From contig NZ_CP126241.1 in assembly GCF_030142075.1 (NCBI RefSeq), forward strand, positions 2,604,001 to 2,668,000: 64,000 nucleotides of DNA, given 5' to 3'. Every line of letters begins with the position of its first letter. The first letter of the stretch is position 1. The notes below the pieces were generated by a model. The model was not told the DNA's origin, did no database searches, and saw nothing but the letters and a program-made list of their open reading frames with translations. The translations under genes were made by a program, and so were the position numbers. Of this stretch, positions 33,691-42,835 are shown piece after piece. The stretch is from Arthrobacter sp. zg-Y20. GTDB lineage: Bacteria; Actinomycetota; Actinomycetes; Actinomycetales; Micrococcaceae.

Positions 33691-34326
33691 ATGCGCGCCG
33701 ACAAGCAGACCAGTTGGTCCTACACGGAGGCCCTGCCTACCGAGGATGAGGTCCTGCTCCGCGCGCGTGAACGGTCCTATGAGCTCGGCGTCAGCGCGGT
33801 GTCCAGCGGCGTGGGAGCCGCGCTGACCGTATTGGCCGCCGCAAGCAAGGCGGCCACCGTAGTGGAAGTAGGTACAGGCGCCGGGGTGTCCGGGGTGTGC
33901 CTGCTGCGCGGCCTGGGCTCAAACGCTGTGCTCACCACCATTGATTCGGACGTGGACCACCTCCGCGCAGCGCGGGAAGCCTACGCCGAAGCGGGGATCC
34001 CGGGCAACCGGACCCGGACCATCTCGGGGCGGGCCGCGGAGGTCCTCCCCCGGCTCACGGACGCTGCGTATGACATGGTGTTTATCGACGCCGACAAGCC
34101 GTCCTTCCCGCTCTATGTGACCCAGGCTGTGCGCCTGCTCAAGCGCGGCGGGCTGCTGGTGGTCAATGACGCCCTGGACCACGGCAAGGTTGCCGATCCG
34201 GCGGTCCGCGAAGCAACCACCAACACCATGCGCAAGGTCGGCAAGGCCATCCGGGAAAACGAGGAGCTTGCCTCGGCGCTGCTGCCCACCGGCGACGGCC
34301 TGCTGCTGGCCGTCAAAACCGCCTAG
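33691..34326 (+). CDS. class I SAM-dependent O-methyltransferase
   Basis: 211 residues. SAM motif I VVEVGTGAGVSG is near 57-68, and the metal-binding catechol O-methyltransferase-like segment MVFIDADKPSFPLYV is near 129-143, followed by GGLLVVNDALDHGKV. This is the Mg-dependent O-methyltransferase_3 family; the orthologue by position is Rv1220c beside sigE, whose substrate is uncertain. The frame is open from 33613, but the ATG at 33691 begins the conserved part. Its stop codon is shared, on the opposite strand, with that of pepA. Confidence 0.85.
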   Translation: MRADKQTSWSYTEALPTEDEVLLRARERSYELGVSAVSSGVGAALTVLAAASKAATVVEVGTGAGVSGVCLLRGLGSNAVLTTIDSDVDHLRAAREAYAEAGIPGNRTRTISGRAAEVLPRLTDAAYDMVFIDADKPSFPLYVTQAVRLLKRGGLLVVNDALDHGKVADPAVREATTNTMRKVGKAIRENEELASALLPTGDGLLLAVKTA

Positions 34327-35969
34327 GCGGCGCCGCCGGAACGGTATCCGGCCAGGTACGCCAGCAGCAGGCGGACGCCAAACCCGGTGGCACCCTTGGT
34401 CTGCTCCCGGCTGTCCTTCGGGGCACGGGAGGGACCCGCAATGTCAACGTGCGCCCACGGGACTCCGGCGGTGAATTTCTCCAGGAACAGTGCGGCCACA
34501 ATGGCGCCTGCACCGAACTTGGCCTTCACAGGCGCAATGTGGGACAGATCGGCGACGTCGGAATCCAGGATGCCGGCGTACTCCCGGACCATCGGCAGCT
34601 GCCACACGGCGTCGCCGGAAGTCTTACCCGCCGCTTCCAGCGCCGCCACCAGGGCCGGGGCGTTGCCGAACAGTGCGGCGTGGTTCAGGCCCAGCCCCAG
34701 GGCAGCCGCACCGGTGAGCGTGGCGACGTCGACCAGCACGTCGGGGGCCAGCTCGGCCGCTGCGTAGGCAAGGGCATCTGCGAGCACCATCCGGCCCTCG
34801 GCGTCGGTGTTGCCCACTTCCACGGTGGTGCCGTCATAGGTCCGGACCACATCGGCCGGACGGTAGGCGGCGCCGCCAATGGCATTTTCCGCAAGGGCCA
34901 GCACGGCGGTGACCCGGACGGGCAGTTCAAGTTCGGCTGCTGCTTCTGCCACGGCCAGCACGGCGGCAGCACCGGCCATGTCCGTTTTCATGGTCATCAT
35001 CGCGTCCCGCGGCTTGAGCGATATGCCGCCGGAGTCGAAGGTGATGCCCTTGCCCACCAGGACCACGTGCGGTGCGGCCTTCTCCCCTTTGGGGACGTAG
35101 GCAAGCTCCACCAGCCGCGGCGGGTGCTCGGATCCGGAGCCCACGGCGAGCAGGCCGCCGAAGCCCTCGGCCCGCAGTTCATCCTCGGTGCGGACCCGGA
35201 CCTGCAGGCCGCTGCGGACCGCGGCGGCCCTGGCCTGTGCTGCCATCCATTCCGGCGTGGCAGTATCGGCGGGGGTGTTCGTCAGGTCGCGGGCGTGCCA
35301 CACGGCCCGGGCGGTGGCCAGAGCCCGGGCAGCGGCACCGGCTTCGAGTCCGGTCAGTTCCAGGTGCTCGGCGATCGGGGCCGGCGCCTGGGTAACTCCG
35401 GCCCGCGGCGGCCGGTAGCCCCCGAGCAGGAACCCCTCAAGGAAAGCTGCCTGTGCGTCCGGACCGAGCCCGTCCACCACGGAGCTGCGGATCCTTGCGC
35501 AGCCCATGGTGGCACGGGCGAGGGCAGCCCCGGCACGCCTCAGCGCTGCCGGGGATTCATCACCCGTGCCCACAAAAAGCAGTTTGCCGGGCAGGGCTGC
35601 TGAATCCCGGGGCGGTTCGATCACGAGGATCTCCCCGGCCCGGCCGGTCACTTTGGCGCTGCGCGCCCGGGCGGCAATGTCGGCGCCGTAGCGGACAGCT
35701 GCTTCCACCGCGCCGCGCCGCGGCTCCGGGACCGGATACGCCGCCTCTTCCGCATCGTCCTGTCCTGCCTCCACGGGAGCCGGGGCGATGGCCACGGCGA
35801 GCACGTCCACGCGCTCCTCCGCAGCCGGCTGCAGTCCGCTGCCGTTACCGGCCCTGCCTGTGCGTGCGTCCAGTCCGGCCAGGGCAGTGACTCCCGGCAG
35901 CGGTGCGGACACAAAGGGCGAAGCCGGAACGGAGCCGGTCTTGGACGAAGGCTTGGGAGGCAACTGCAT
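34323..35969 (-). CDS. pepA: leucyl aminopeptidase
   Basis: A 548-residue M17 cytosol aminopeptidase. The catalytic domain has the di-zinc motifs VGKGITFDSGGISLKP and NTDAEGRMVLADALAYA near 405-421, and the basic loop around TLTGAAALGLG. The N-terminal macro-like domain (about 1-200) is divergent, as usual. The ATG follows a TAGCCT box by 6 nt, and that box overlaps the stop codon of the DUF3117 gene. The stop codons of pepA and the convergent O-methyltransferase coincide in one CTAG. Confidence 0.94.
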   Translation of the reverse strand: MQLPPKPSSKTGSVPASPFVSAPLPGVTALAGLDARTGRAGNGSGLQPAAEERVDVLAVAIAPAPVEAGQDDAEEAAYPVPEPRRGAVEAAVRYGADIAARARSAKVTGRAGEILVIEPPRDSAALPGKLLFVGTGDESPAALRRAGAALARATMGCARIRSSVVDGLGPDAQAAFLEGFLLGGYRPPRAGVTQAPAPIAEHLELTGLEAGAAARALATARAVWHARDLTNTPADTATPEWMAAQARAAAVRSGLQVRVRTEDELRAEGFGGLLAVGSGSEHPPRLVELAYVPKGEKAAPHVVLVGKGITFDSGGISLKPRDAMMTMKTDMAGAAAVLAVAEAAAELELPVRVTAVLALAENAIGGAAYRPADVVRTYDGTTVEVGNTDAEGRMVLADALAYAAAELAPDVLVDVATLTGAAALGLGLNHAALFGNAPALVAALEAAGKTSGDAVWQLPMVREYAGILDSDVADLSHIAPVKAKFGAGAIVAALFLEKFTAGVPWAHVDIAGPSRAPKDSREQTKGATGFGVRLLLAYLAGYRSGGAA

Positions 35970-35975
35970 GGGTTA

Positions 35976-35981
35976 AGGCTA
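35976..35981 (-). promoter_or_regulatory. -10 box of pepA, overlapping a stop codon
   Basis: TAGCCT on minus, 6 nt before the pepA ATG; its first three bases are the TAG stop of the DUF3117 gene. Confidence 0.5.
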
Positions 35982-36146
35982 GCCCGTCACACCCAAGAGG
36001 CAGTCCTTCAGCTTGCCCGCCTCTTCTGCGTTGAGCTCGACCACCAGGCGCCCGCCGCCGTCGATCGGCACCCGCAAGATGAGGCTGCGCCCCTCCTTTG
36101 TAACCTCCATGGGCCCGTCGCCCGTGCGTGGTTTCATCGCAGCCAT
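35979..36146 (-). CDS. DUF3117 small protein
   Basis: 55 residues: MAAMKPRTGDGPMEVTKEG at the start, then ILRVPIDGGGRLVVELNAEE and KLKDCLLGV near the end. This is the full-length DUF3117 family, small acidic actinobacterial proteins of unknown function (from memory Rv1211). AGGGGA precedes the ATG at 36146 by about 8 nt. It is short enough to be missed by length-filtered gene finding. About 145 bp between it and the glycosyltransferase gene contain only AT-richer promoter-like sequence. Confidence 0.88.
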   Translation of the reverse strand: MAAMKPRTGDGPMEVTKEGRSLILRVPIDGGGRLVVELNAEEAGKLKDCLLGVTG

Positions 36147-36293
36147 TTCAGATTTCCCCTTTCACAGTGCGCCGGTTATCCCGGATCACCTGTAATCCGC
36201 TGCCGACGAAAGTAAAATATCCCTTCGGCAATTGCTGTCATTATTCCGTACAAGTACCGGGCAAACGAAATTTCGTGTGTTGCGCGCCACAAC

Positions 36294-37571
36294 TCAGGGT
36301 GGATAGTCCCCTCCGCCGGGTAATTCCGTCCACCTCCATAGCCAAACAACCCACACAATCTGCAGGACGGCGAAGGCTGCAGCGACCGCTCCGCGGTAGG
36401 CCCTGGAGCGGCTGAGCCAAGCGGTGGAAAGGGCCAGCGGGAACAGGGGCAGCAGCAGTCGGAACGTGCTGGTTTGCGGATTCAGGAATACCAGCAGATA
36501 AAGCACGTAGCTGGCGCACCAAAGCTGAAGTTCCAGTCCCAGGCGGCGCACGGACGCTGACGAAAGGTAAACCGCGGCGGCCAGCACCAGAACCGCCAGC
36601 AGCACCGGTCCGAAGACTGAACCAAACAGGTGCTGCGACATGGTCAGCCACGGCTTAAACGGGATCAGGTCTCCGTACCGCCAGGCACTCTCGGTGTCCG
36701 TGTACGCCCGCAGGTCCCCGGTAAAGGCCCAGGCGATCGCCGGCCAGGCCAGTGCCGATACTCCGGACACGGCTGTCAGGGCAACCAGCCGCCAGGCCTG
36801 CCCGGGTGCCGGTTCCGTGTGCCGGCGGCGCGCCAAGCGCACCACGAACACCAGCCCGACGGCGAGCGCAAAGGGCACCCCCACCGGCCGCGACAGGCAC
36901 ATCAGGACCACCACCGGAATGGCGGTGAGGTAACGGCGGGAAACCAGCAGGTACAGGGCTGCGGCCAGCAGCAGCAAATTCAGGGATTCGGCATAGGGAA
37001 CCTGCAGGATGGGCGACACGGGAAACACGGCCACAAACGCCAGGCCCCACATTGCGGTCCCGTGTTGTGCCCGCAGCCGGAACAGCCGGTAGACCACCAG
37101 CGCGGCGGCGAAGCCCGCCAAGGTGGCGGCAACCGGTGCCAGCACGTTCCACCCCAGCCCGGTGAGGGCGTCGAGGCCACGGACCAGCACGGGGAACAAC
37201 GCGTAGAACGCCCACTCGTTTTCCTGCGCTTTTCCGGTAGGGTCCCGGGGCACAGCAGCGGGGTATCCGTCTTCGTAGATCCTTGAATACCACTGGGCGT
37301 CCCAGATGTTGATGAACTCCCCGTACGACGGCGACGCCTCGCCCCAGGGCCCGGCCGGCTGGAAGCGGGCCGCGGCAACCAGCACAGCGGCCGAGAACAG
37401 GCGGGCCGCGGCCCACAGGGCCAGGACCTGCGCGTACCAGGGCCACCGGGCCAGGGTGCCGGCCGCCCGACCCGCCAGGCCGGCCAGCTGCCCGGCCGGC
37501 GAGGGTGCACTGCCGCCGGGGCCCTCCGTGCGCCCATCAACAGCGCTGTGGTCTCCGGATTCCTCAGCCAT
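36294..37571 (-). CDS. PIG-V-like integral membrane mannosyltransferase
   Basis: A 425-residue membrane protein with about nine to ten hydrophobic helices after a 45-residue polar N-terminus. The first loop after helix 1 contains NIWDAQWYSRIYEDGYP, an Asp-Trp-containing catalytic loop typical of GT-C enzymes, followed by WAFYALFPVLVRGL, the PIG-V-like signature. It probably transfers a hexose from a polyprenyl donor to a cell-envelope acceptor. The ATG at 37571 overlaps the end of tag by 8 bp; the frame is open to 37652. Confidence 0.78.
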   Translation of the reverse strand: MAEESGDHSAVDGRTEGPGGSAPSPAGQLAGLAGRAAGTLARWPWYAQVLALWAAARLFSAAVLVAAARFQPAGPWGEASPSYGEFINIWDAQWYSRIYEDGYPAAVPRDPTGKAQENEWAFYALFPVLVRGLDALTGLGWNVLAPVAATLAGFAAALVVYRLFRLRAQHGTAMWGLAFVAVFPVSPILQVPYAESLNLLLLAAALYLLVSRRYLTAIPVVVLMCLSRPVGVPFALAVGLVFVVRLARRRHTEPAPGQAWRLVALTAVSGVSALAWPAIAWAFTGDLRAYTDTESAWRYGDLIPFKPWLTMSQHLFGSVFGPVLLAVLVLAAAVYLSSASVRRLGLELQLWCASYVLYLLVFLNPQTSTFRLLLPLFPLALSTAWLSRSRAYRGAVAAAFAVLQIVWVVWLWRWTELPGGGDYPP

Positions 37572-38139
37572 TGCGCACCCAGCATCCGGCCAGATGGTCA
37601 TTGACGTATCCGGTGGCCTGGAGCATTGCATAGGCGGTTGTTGGTCCGACAAACCGGAACCCGCGTTTTTTCAGGTCCTTGGCCAGTGCCGTGGATTCAG
37701 GGGTGATGGCCGGGATATCGGCGGCCGTCTGCGGTGCGGGCCGCCCGTCCGGGGCACGGTATCCGGCCAGGAGGCCGGAGAGGCTCTCCCCCTCCGGCAG
37801 TGCCAGCAGTGCCCGGGCGTTGCCGATCACCGCGTCGATCTTGGCCGCGTTGCGCACAATGCCGGTGTCGGCCATCAGGCGGGCCCGGTCGCCGTCGTCG
37901 AACGCCGCCACGCGCACGGGATCAAACCCGGCGAAGGCGGCCCGGAAAGCTTCGCGCTTGCGCAGGATGGTGATCCAGCTCAGTCCGGACTGGAAGGCCT
38001 CCAGGCTCAGCCGTTCAAAGAGCGCCGCCTCGCCCACCACCGGGCGGCCCCATTCGGTGTCGTGGTAGTGCATGTAGTCCTCGGTGGCCAGCGCCCAGCC
38101 GCAGCGCGCCAGTCCGTCCGGGCCCGGCACCGCGCTCAT
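37564..38139 (-). CDS. tag: DNA-3-methyladenine glycosylase I
   Basis: 191 residues. Excises 3-methyladenine from DNA. The zinc snap is conserved: C13 and a His in MHYHDTEWG near the start, H182 and C186 in HLAGCW near the end. The base-recognition segment EAFQSGLSWITILRKREAFR is intact. Its ATG overlaps the stop of the DivIVA-like gene by 4 bp, and its end overlaps the glycosyltransferase gene. The order DivIVA-like-tag-(DUF3117) echoes Rv1209-Rv1211. Confidence 0.93.
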   Translation of the reverse strand: MSAVPGPDGLARCGWALATEDYMHYHDTEWGRPVVGEAALFERLSLEAFQSGLSWITILRKREAFRAAFAGFDPVRVAAFDDGDRARLMADTGIVRNAAKIDAVIGNARALLALPEGESLSGLLAGYRAPDGRPAPQTAADIPAITPESTALAKDLKKRGFRFVGPTTAYAMLQATGYVNDHLAGCWVRNG

Positions 38140-38483
38140 TCCCTGTCCCCGTCCGGGGCGGTGCCTGTTTCCCGCGCGCCTGCTTCCAACGCGCTGATCT
38201 TCGCATCGCGTGCCGCCAGGGCTTCCGCCAGCCGGTCCAGGACCGCGTCCACCTGGTCCATCCGGTAGCCGCGCAGGGCAACGGAGAACCGGAGCCCGCC
38301 CACGTCACCGGCGTCGGGGTGTTCGGGCAGCAGGACCGGCGGCAGGCGGGGATCCGGCTCCGGCAGGCCCTGTACAGCGTCCGCTGCGGCTTCGGCAGGA
38401 CTGCCGGCCCGCAATCTGCCCGCACCGAGTACGGCCGCCAGGCCCAGGACGGCAATGGCTAGGAAAACCAGGAGGAGTGTCAC
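38136..38483 (-). CDS. DivIVA-domain-like membrane protein
   Basis: 115 residues: an N-terminal membrane helix (residues 2-21), a Pro-rich linker and LRFSVALRGYRMDQVDAVLD near 65-84, which matches the N-terminal DivIVA motif, then a short coiled coil. DivIVA proteins recognise curved membrane and organise polar growth; this short anchored form (Rv1209-like) has no assigned function. The start is GTG at 38483. It is cotranscribed with tag. Confidence 0.75.
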   Translation of the reverse strand: MTLLLVFLAIAVLGLAAVLGAGRLRAGSPAEAAADAVQGLPEPDPRLPPVLLPEHPDAGDVGGLRFSVALRGYRMDQVDAVLDRLAEALAARDAKISALEAGARETGTAPDGDRE

Positions 38484-38514
38484 ACGACCATGGTGCCAGA
38501 TGCCCCCGATGCCC

Positions 38515-39285
38515 CTAGGGCGCGACGTGCCCGGCGCTGTCGTTGATCATCAGCCGGACCGCTTCGGAGGGATCGTCCACCACGTGCAGGAGCCTGAGGT
38601 CAGTCTCGGACACCATGCCCTCCGCGAGCAGGCTGTCCCGGACCCAGTCCAGCAGCGGATTCCAGAAGTCGGAGCCGACCAGCACAATCGGGAAGGACGT
38701 GACTTTTTGTGTCTGGACCAGGGTCATTGCCTCAAACAGTTCATCCAACGTGCCAAACCCGCCCGGCAGCACAATAAAGCCCTGCGCGTACTTCACGAAC
38801 ATGGTCTTGCGCACAAAGAAGTACCGGAAGTTGACGCCCAGGTCCACCCACTCGTTCAGGCCGGTTTCAAAGGGCAGTTCGATGCCCAGGCCTACGGACA
38901 GCCCGTCTGCTCCCACGGCACCCTTGTTGGCCGCTTCCATCGATCCGGGTCCGCCGCCGGTAATCACGGCCAGCCCGGCTTCAGCGAGCAGCCTGCCCAC
39001 TTCTTCACCGAGCTTGTAGTACCGCGAGCCGGGCACGCTCCGGGCGGAACCGAAAACGCTGACGGCAGGCCCAAGCTCGGACAGGGTGCCGAATCCCTCC
39101 ACGAACTCGCTCTGGATCCGCAGCACCCGCCAGGGGTCGGTGTGGGTGAAATGCGTCGCGTCGGCGGAGTCCAGCAGGAAACGGTCCGACTGCGGCGTCA
39201 GGGCCGCACCCCGGCGCAGTTCCACCATCCCCCGCTTGCGCGGGCGGTCCGGGGACGTGGAACGGGGGTCTTCGCTGATAGGCAT
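38515..39285 (-). CDS. LOG-family phosphoribohydrolase (TIGR00730)
   Basis: 256 residues with the diagnostic GSMEAANKGA and PGGFGTLDELFEAMT motifs of the LOG/YvdD family, a Rossmann-like fold annotated as cytokinin riboside 5'-monophosphate phosphoribohydrolase. In bacteria it likely hydrolyses nucleoside monophosphates such as AMP or modified adenylates. The N-terminal ~60 residues are an extension also seen in actinobacterial homologues. The ATG at 39285 is 6 nt after a TAGCCT box. Confidence 0.9.
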   Translation of the reverse strand: MPISEDPRSTSPDRPRKRGMVELRRGAALTPQSDRFLLDSADATHFTHTDPWRVLRIQSEFVEGFGTLSELGPAVSVFGSARSVPGSRYYKLGEEVGRLLAEAGLAVITGGGPGSMEAANKGAVGADGLSVGLGIELPFETGLNEWVDLGVNFRYFFVRKTMFVKYAQGFIVLPGGFGTLDELFEAMTLVQTQKVTSFPIVLVGSDFWNPLLDWVRDSLLAEGMVSETDLRLLHVVDDPSEAVRLMINDSAGHVAP

Positions 39286-39291
39286 GCCTCT

Positions 39292-39297
39292 AGGCTA
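39292..39297 (-). promoter_or_regulatory. -10 box, leaderless start of the LOG gene
   Basis: TAGCCT on minus, 6 nt before the ATG at 39285. Confidence 0.5.
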
Positions 39298-39421
39298 ACC
39301 GCCATCCCGCTGCTGGCAACGAGCTTGGCCGCATCGGATCTCAAGGTCCGGGTTTGATTGCTCTTACGTCACAATTTCCCGTCGACGTGGCACGTGACAC
39401 ATACTGGCAACAATGTCTGGT

Positions 39422-39427
39422 TAGATT
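39422..39427 (+). promoter_or_regulatory. -10 box, leaderless start of gluABCD
   Basis: TAGATT, 6 nt before the gluA ATG at 39434, no Shine-Dalgarno. Confidence 0.55.
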
Positions 39428-39433
39428 TTCCTT

Positions 39434-40213
39434 ATGACCAGTGACACATCCGCAGGCATGTCCGCGCCTGAATCCGCTGCACCGCTTGTTTCGCTGAAGA
39501 ACGTAAACAAGCATTTCGGGGACCTCCACGTCCTGCAGAACATCAATCTCGACATTGCCCGCGGCGAGGTCGTCGTCGTGATCGGCCCCTCGGGATCCGG
39601 CAAGTCGACGCTGTGCCGCGCCATCAACCGCCTGGAGACCATCGACGACGGCGAAATCACCGTTGACGGCGCCGTCCTGCCGGCCGAAGGCCGCGCACTG
39701 GCGAAGCTCCGCGCCGACGTCGGAATGGTCTTCCAGTCCTTCAACCTGTTCGCCCACAAGTCGATCGTGGACAACGTGGCACTGGGACCGGTGAAGGTCC
39801 GCAAATCCAAGCCGGCTGAAGCCAAGAAACTGGCCATGTCCCTGCTCGAACGCGTAGGCGTAGCCAACCAGGCCAACAAACTGCCGGCGCAGCTTTCCGG
39901 CGGCCAGCAGCAGCGCGTGGCCATTGCCCGCGCGCTGGCCATGAAACCCAAGGTGATGCTCTTCGACGAGCCCACCTCGGCCCTGGACCCGGAAATGATC
40001 AACGAGGTCCTCGACACCATGGTGGAACTGGCCAAGGACGGCATGACCATGGTGGTGGTCACCCATGAGATGGGCTTCGCCCGCAAGGCAGCGGACCGCG
40101 TGATCTTCATGGCCGACGGCCAGATCATCGAAGAAGCCACCCCGGAGGAGTTCTTCACCAATCCCAAGAGCGACCGGGCCAAGGACTTCCTCGGCAAGAT
40201 CCTCTCGCACTAG
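39434..40213 (+). CDS. gluA: glutamate-type ABC transporter, ATP-binding protein
   Basis: 259 residues. Walker [11 protein letters not shown] near 55-64, signature [14 protein letters not shown] near 155-168, Walker [15 protein letters not shown] near 175-188, switch His in [10 protein letters not shown]. It belongs to the polar amino-acid family and heads an operon in the order ATPase, binding protein, two permeases, identical to gluABCD of Corynebacterium, so glutamate is the likely substrate. The first ~15 residues are an unconserved leader. Confidence 0.9.
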   Translation: MTSDTSAGMSAPESAAPLVSLKNVNKHFGDLHVLQNINLDIARGEVVVVIGPSGSGKSTLCRAINRLETIDDGEITVDGAVLPAEGRALAKLRADVGMVFQSFNLFAHKSIVDNVALGPVKVRKSKPAEAKKLAMSLLERVGVANQANKLPAQLSGGQQQRVAIARALAMKPKVMLFDEPTSALDPEMINEVLDTMVELAKDGMTMVVVTHEMGFARKAADRVIFMADGQIIEEATPEEFFTNPKSDRAKDFLGKILSH

Positions 40214-40326
40214 CGAGTTCACCGCACCACCGGCAGTACCGCAGTACCGGGGTTTCACCAGTTGGGGGAAATCCTTATGAGGCTAGGTGCCCCGTTCACC
40301 GGGACACCGCAATGCAAGGAGAAATC

Positions 40327-41178
40327 ATGCGCAAGACCCGTTACGCGGCGGCAGCCATTGCTGCCGTTGCAGCCCTTACCCTGTCCGCCTGCGGCAGCGA
40401 TTCCGGTTCCGAGTCCGGGTCCGGCAGCTCCGAATCCGCCGGCGAGAAAATCCGCATCGGCATCAAGTTCGACCAGCCGGGCCTGGGCTTCAAGGACGGC
40501 AGCGAGTACACCGGGTTCGACGTGGACGTCGCCAAGTACGTTGCCAACGAACTGGGCTACCCCGAAGACCAGATCGAGTTCATTTCCAGCCCCTCCGCCC
40601 AGCGCGAGAACATGCTCGAGAACGACCAGCTGGACATGATCTTCGCGACCTACTCCATCACGGACACCCGCAAGGAAAAGGTGGCCTTCGCCGGTCCGTA
40701 CTTCGTGGCCGGCCAGGACCTCCTGGTCCCCTCCGACAGTGACATCTCCGGCCCCGAGGACCTGGAAGGCAAGAACCTGTGCTCGGTCACCGGTTCCACC
40801 TCCGCGCAGAAGATCAAGGACAACTACGCCGCGGGCGTGAACCTGCTGGAGCAGCCGAGCTACGCCGAGTGCGTGACTGCCATGCAGGGCGGCCAGATCG
40901 ACGCCGTGACCACTGACGACATCATCCTCGCCGGCCTGGCCTCCACGGACGCCAACAAGGGCAACTTCAAGGTTGTCGGCAACACGTTCTCCGAGGAGAA
41001 GTACGGTGTGGGCCTGCCGAAGGAAGGCGGGATCGTCAAGTGTGAGGACATCAACGCCGCGATCACCAAGATGATCGACGACGGTGCCTGGGAAGAAGCC
41101 ATCAAGAAGAACACCGAGGGTGCCGACTACACCTTCAACGCAGAGCTGAACCCGCCGAAGATGGACGCCTGCGCCTAA
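40327..41178 (+). CDS. gluB: glutamate-type ABC transporter, substrate-binding lipoprotein
   Basis: 283 residues. Lipoprotein signal with lipobox LSAC, Cys at residue 22, then a short Ser/Gly linker. The mature domain has the family-3 segments IGIKFDQPGLGFKDG and YTGFDVDVAKYVA, and a ligand-closing region TYSITDTRKEKVAFAGPY. AAGGAG sits 6 nt before the ATG at 40327, which decides it over the ATG at 40312. The protein is outside the membrane and delivers substrate to GluCD. Confidence 0.92.
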   Translation: MRKTRYAAAAIAAVAALTLSACGSDSGSESGSGSSESAGEKIRIGIKFDQPGLGFKDGSEYTGFDVDVAKYVANELGYPEDQIEFISSPSAQRENMLENDQLDMIFATYSITDTRKEKVAFAGPYFVAGQDLLVPSDSDISGPEDLEGKNLCSVTGSTSAQKIKDNYAAGVNLLEQPSYAECVTAMQGGQIDAVTTDDIILAGLASTDANKGNFKVVGNTFSEEKYGVGLPKEGGIVKCEDINAAITKMIDDGAWEEAIKKNTEGADYTFNAELNPPKMDACA

Positions 41179-41188
41179 CCAGTTCCAC

Positions 41189-41249
41189 AAGGTGCTGCGG
41201 CACCTTCCGTTCCACCCCGCGGCCGGGAAAGCCACCCGCTTTCCCGGCC
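41189..41249 (+). terminator. gluB-gluC intercistronic hairpins
   Basis: Two stem-loops: AAGGTGC/GCACCTT (41189-41206) and a perfect 12-bp GGCCGGGAAAGC/GCTTTCCCGGCC with 5-nt loop (41221-41249). No T-run follows, so they more likely stabilise the upstream gluB message or attenuate gluCD than terminate fully. Confidence 0.5.
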
Positions 41250-41279
41250 CGGGCTTCGTCCACCATAAAGAGGTGAAAC

Positions 41280-41957
41280 ATGGAGGGTTTTACTGCCCTC
41301 TTCGAGCAGTACGACGTCGTCGGCGCTTTCTGGGTCAACATCCAGCTCACGTTCTGGGCGGCTCTCTGGTCGCTGATACTCGGCACCGTTCTGGCACTGA
41401 TGCGGATCTCGCCGATCCCCAGCCTGCGATGGTTCGGTGCCGCCTACGTGAATATCTTCCGGAACACACCGCTGACCATCATCATGGTTTTCGGTTCGCT
41501 TGCGCTCTGGTCGCAGCTGAATATCAGCTTGTCCACGGACTTCACCACCAACTTCTTCCGGCTGGCGGTACTCTCGCTGACCATCTATCACGCGGCTTTC
41601 TTCTGCGAAGCCATCCGCAGCGGCGTGAACACCGTCCCCATGGGGCAGGCTGAAGCCGCCCGGGCCATCGGTTTGGGCTTCCTGCCTGCGGCACGGATCA
41701 TCATCATGCCGCAGGCCTTCCGGGGAGCCATTGCCCCCATGGGCAACGTGCTGATCGCCCTGGTCAAGAACACCACCGTGGCCGCCACGGCGGGCGTAGC
41801 CGTGGAGACCTCCAGCACCATGAAAACCATGATCGAGTTCTACCCCAACCTCATGACGCAGATCTTCCTGACCTTCGCCATCGGGTACGTCATCATCGTT
41901 ATCCCCATTGGCCTGCTCACCACCTGGGCCTCGAAGAAACTGGCGGTGGCACGATGA
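41280..41957 (+). CDS. gluC: glutamate-type ABC transporter, permease 1
   Basis: 225 residues with about five membrane helices and the EAA coupling loop EAARAIGLGFLPAARIIIMPQ near 124-144. It is the first of the two membrane subunits. GAGGTG lies 4 nt before the ATG. The stop overlaps gluD by 4 bp (ATGA). Confidence 0.93.
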   Translation: MEGFTALFEQYDVVGAFWVNIQLTFWAALWSLILGTVLALMRISPIPSLRWFGAAYVNIFRNTPLTIIMVFGSLALWSQLNISLSTDFTTNFFRLAVLSLTIYHAAFFCEAIRSGVNTVPMGQAEAARAIGLGFLPAARIIIMPQAFRGAIAPMGNVLIALVKNTTVAATAGVAVETSSTMKTMIEFYPNLMTQIFLTFAIGYVIIVIPIGLLTTWASKKLAVAR

Positions 41958-42835
41958 GCACACAGAACGTCCTGTTTGATGCCCCGGGGCCCCGCGCCCG
42001 GCGGACCATCATGTTCGCAAACATCCTTGGTGTACTGCTGGTCCTCGGACTGCTGTGGCTGGTGGTTTCGGCGCTGGCGGACAAGGGCCAGTTCGAAGCA
42101 GCCAAGTGGACGCCGTTCCTTGAGTGGAGCACTTGGCAGTTCTACCTGCTGCCCGGCCTGCTCTCCACGCTGAAGGCCGCAGCCGTTGCCGTCGTGGCAT
42201 CCATTGTTTTCGGCCTGCTCTTCGGCATCGGCAGGCTCTCCCCCTTCAAGCCGCTGAACTGGGCCTGCAGCATTGTGGTGGAATTCTTCCGGGCCGTGCC
42301 AGTGCTGCTGATGATGGTGTTCTTCTACCAGTTCCTCTCCAAGTCCACGTCCGTGGACCCGGCTCAGGTTCCCTTCTGGGCAGTAGTCATTGCGCTGACC
42401 CTGTACAACGGTTCGGTGATTGCCGAACTGGTCCGCTCCGGTGTCTTCGGCCTGCCCAAGGGCCAGCGCGAAGCCGGCCTGGCCATCGGCCTCACGCCGG
42501 GCCAGTCGCTGCGGAGCATCGAGATTCCGCAGGCGCTGGTTGCGATGCTGCCGGCTCTGTTGAGCCAGTTCGTGGTGATCCTCAAGGATTCCGCACTGGG
42601 TACCTTCATCGGCTACACCGAACTGCTCGAAAATGCCCGCCGCCTCGCTTCCGGCGAGGGCAACATCCTGCCGGCCCTGCTGGTCACCGCGGCCATCTTC
42701 ATCCTCCTGAACTTCCTGCTGACGTTCGCCGCCCAGCGCCTCTCCCGGCGTTTGGGGGCACGTGCCGGCAAGCTCCTCAAGATTGAAGACACCATTGAAC
42801 CTGAGGGCGTCGAAGCCCCGGCCGGTGCCCGGTAG
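41954..42835 (+). CDS. gluD: glutamate-type ABC transporter, permease 2
   Basis: 293 residues, about five helices plus an N-terminal extension. The EAA loop is EAGLAIGLTPGQSLRSIEIPQ near 174-194. It pairs with GluC. Its TAG stop lies inside the first unit of a 13-bp tandem repeat. The ~35-residue hydrophilic C-terminus is ordinary for the family. Confidence 0.93.
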   Translation: MSTQNVLFDAPGPRARRTIMFANILGVLLVLGLLWLVVSALADKGQFEAAKWTPFLEWSTWQFYLLPGLLSTLKAAAVAVVASIVFGLLFGIGRLSPFKPLNWACSIVVEFFRAVPVLLMMVFFYQFLSKSTSVDPAQVPFWAVVIALTLYNGSVIAELVRSGVFGLPKGQREAGLAIGLTPGQSLRSIEIPQALVAMLPALLSQFVVILKDSALGTFIGYTELLENARRLASGEGNILPALLVTAAIFILLNFLLTFAAQRLSRRLGARAGKLLKIEDTIEPEGVEAPAGAR

